Source of the DNA: Aquimarina sp. TRL1
GTDB taxonomy: Bacteria; Bacteroidota; Bacteroidia; Flavobacteriales; Flavobacteriaceae
DNA length: 64,000 nucleotides
Reading direction: 5' to 3'
Assembly (NCBI RefSeq): GCF_013365535.1
Contig: NZ_CP053590.1
Coordinates: 536,001-600,000 of the forward strand
Below are positions 64,000 to 64,000 of this stretch, piece after piece (the stretch's first letter is position 1; every line of letters begins with the position of its first letter). The notes under the pieces were generated by a model. The model worked only from the letters and a program-made list of their open reading frames with translations. It had not been told where the DNA came from and did not search any database. Position numbers and translations under genes: made by a program.

Positions 64000-64000
64000 G

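Noticed and set aside
1..64000. CRISPR arrays, insertion sequences and prophages
   Set aside because: No regularly spaced direct repeats, transposase, integrase or structural phage genes were found; only the two-gene repressor switch near 58 kb is phage-like.

Overview
The window is a low-GC chromosomal segment of a marine-type flavobacterium (Bacteroidota, probably Flavobacteriaceae). The signs are: SusC/SusD outer-membrane pairs, type IX secretion (T9SS) cargo with C-terminal sorting domains, a PorP/SprF protein, Bacteroidota promoters of the TTTG-N20-TAnnTTTG type, scarcity of Shine-Dalgarno sequences, and a PafA-like phosphatase. The genus cannot be fixed from sequence alone. No rRNA, tRNA, CRISPR array, insertion sequence or integrase was seen.

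Layout. 1-13.1 kb: three consecutive SusC/SusD nutrient-uptake pairs, the first cut by the window edge, with no carbohydrate-active or peptidase genes beside them. 13.2-24.4 kb: housekeeping and repair genes (rlmB, rhomboid protease, rarA, yjjG-like HAD phosphatase, radC, mpl) mixed with secreted proteins of unknown role and a deacetylase-like protein that appears to lack its catalytic residues. 24.8-32 kb: a 2030-residue alpha-2-macroglobulin-like protein and an orphan PorP/SprF protein. 32.8-38.9 kb: an SDR oxidoreductase, then an iron-uptake-like locus (AraC regulator, TonB-dependent siderophore-type receptor), followed by cysE and a PqqB-like metallo-hydrolase lipoprotein. 38.9-42.9 kb: obg, a fused hpt-adk nucleotide gene, and the purK-purE operon. 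43.7-52.5 kb: Dcp peptidase, a secreted M28 peptidase and a beta-propeller-type protein (both with T9SS sorting domains), and a LamG-like secreted protein. 52.6-57.6 kb: an ECF sigma factor with two small paralogous anti-sigma-like proteins, a UbiA-like membrane protein and gcvP. 57.7-64 kb: a phage-like repressor pair, a methyltransferase/glycosyltransferase pair, a PafA-like phosphatase, an Mla-type lipid ABC transporter and a partial gene.

Points that stand out: (i) a duplicated element of about 145 bp upstream of the two T9SS cargo genes, each copy carrying an intact 36-codon ORF for a basic peptide; (ii) almost superimposable promoters in front of the second and third susC genes; (iii) the ECF sigma factor with two tandem small zinc-finger-like proteins, one of which has lost metal ligands; (iv) a phage-type divergent regulator switch without a prophage; (v) an hpt-adk fusion whose junction still shows an out-of-frame stop codon; (vi) structured intergenic regions at 43.0-43.7 kb and 58.7 kb that could encode small RNAs; (vii) possible micropeptide genes near 32.2 kb.
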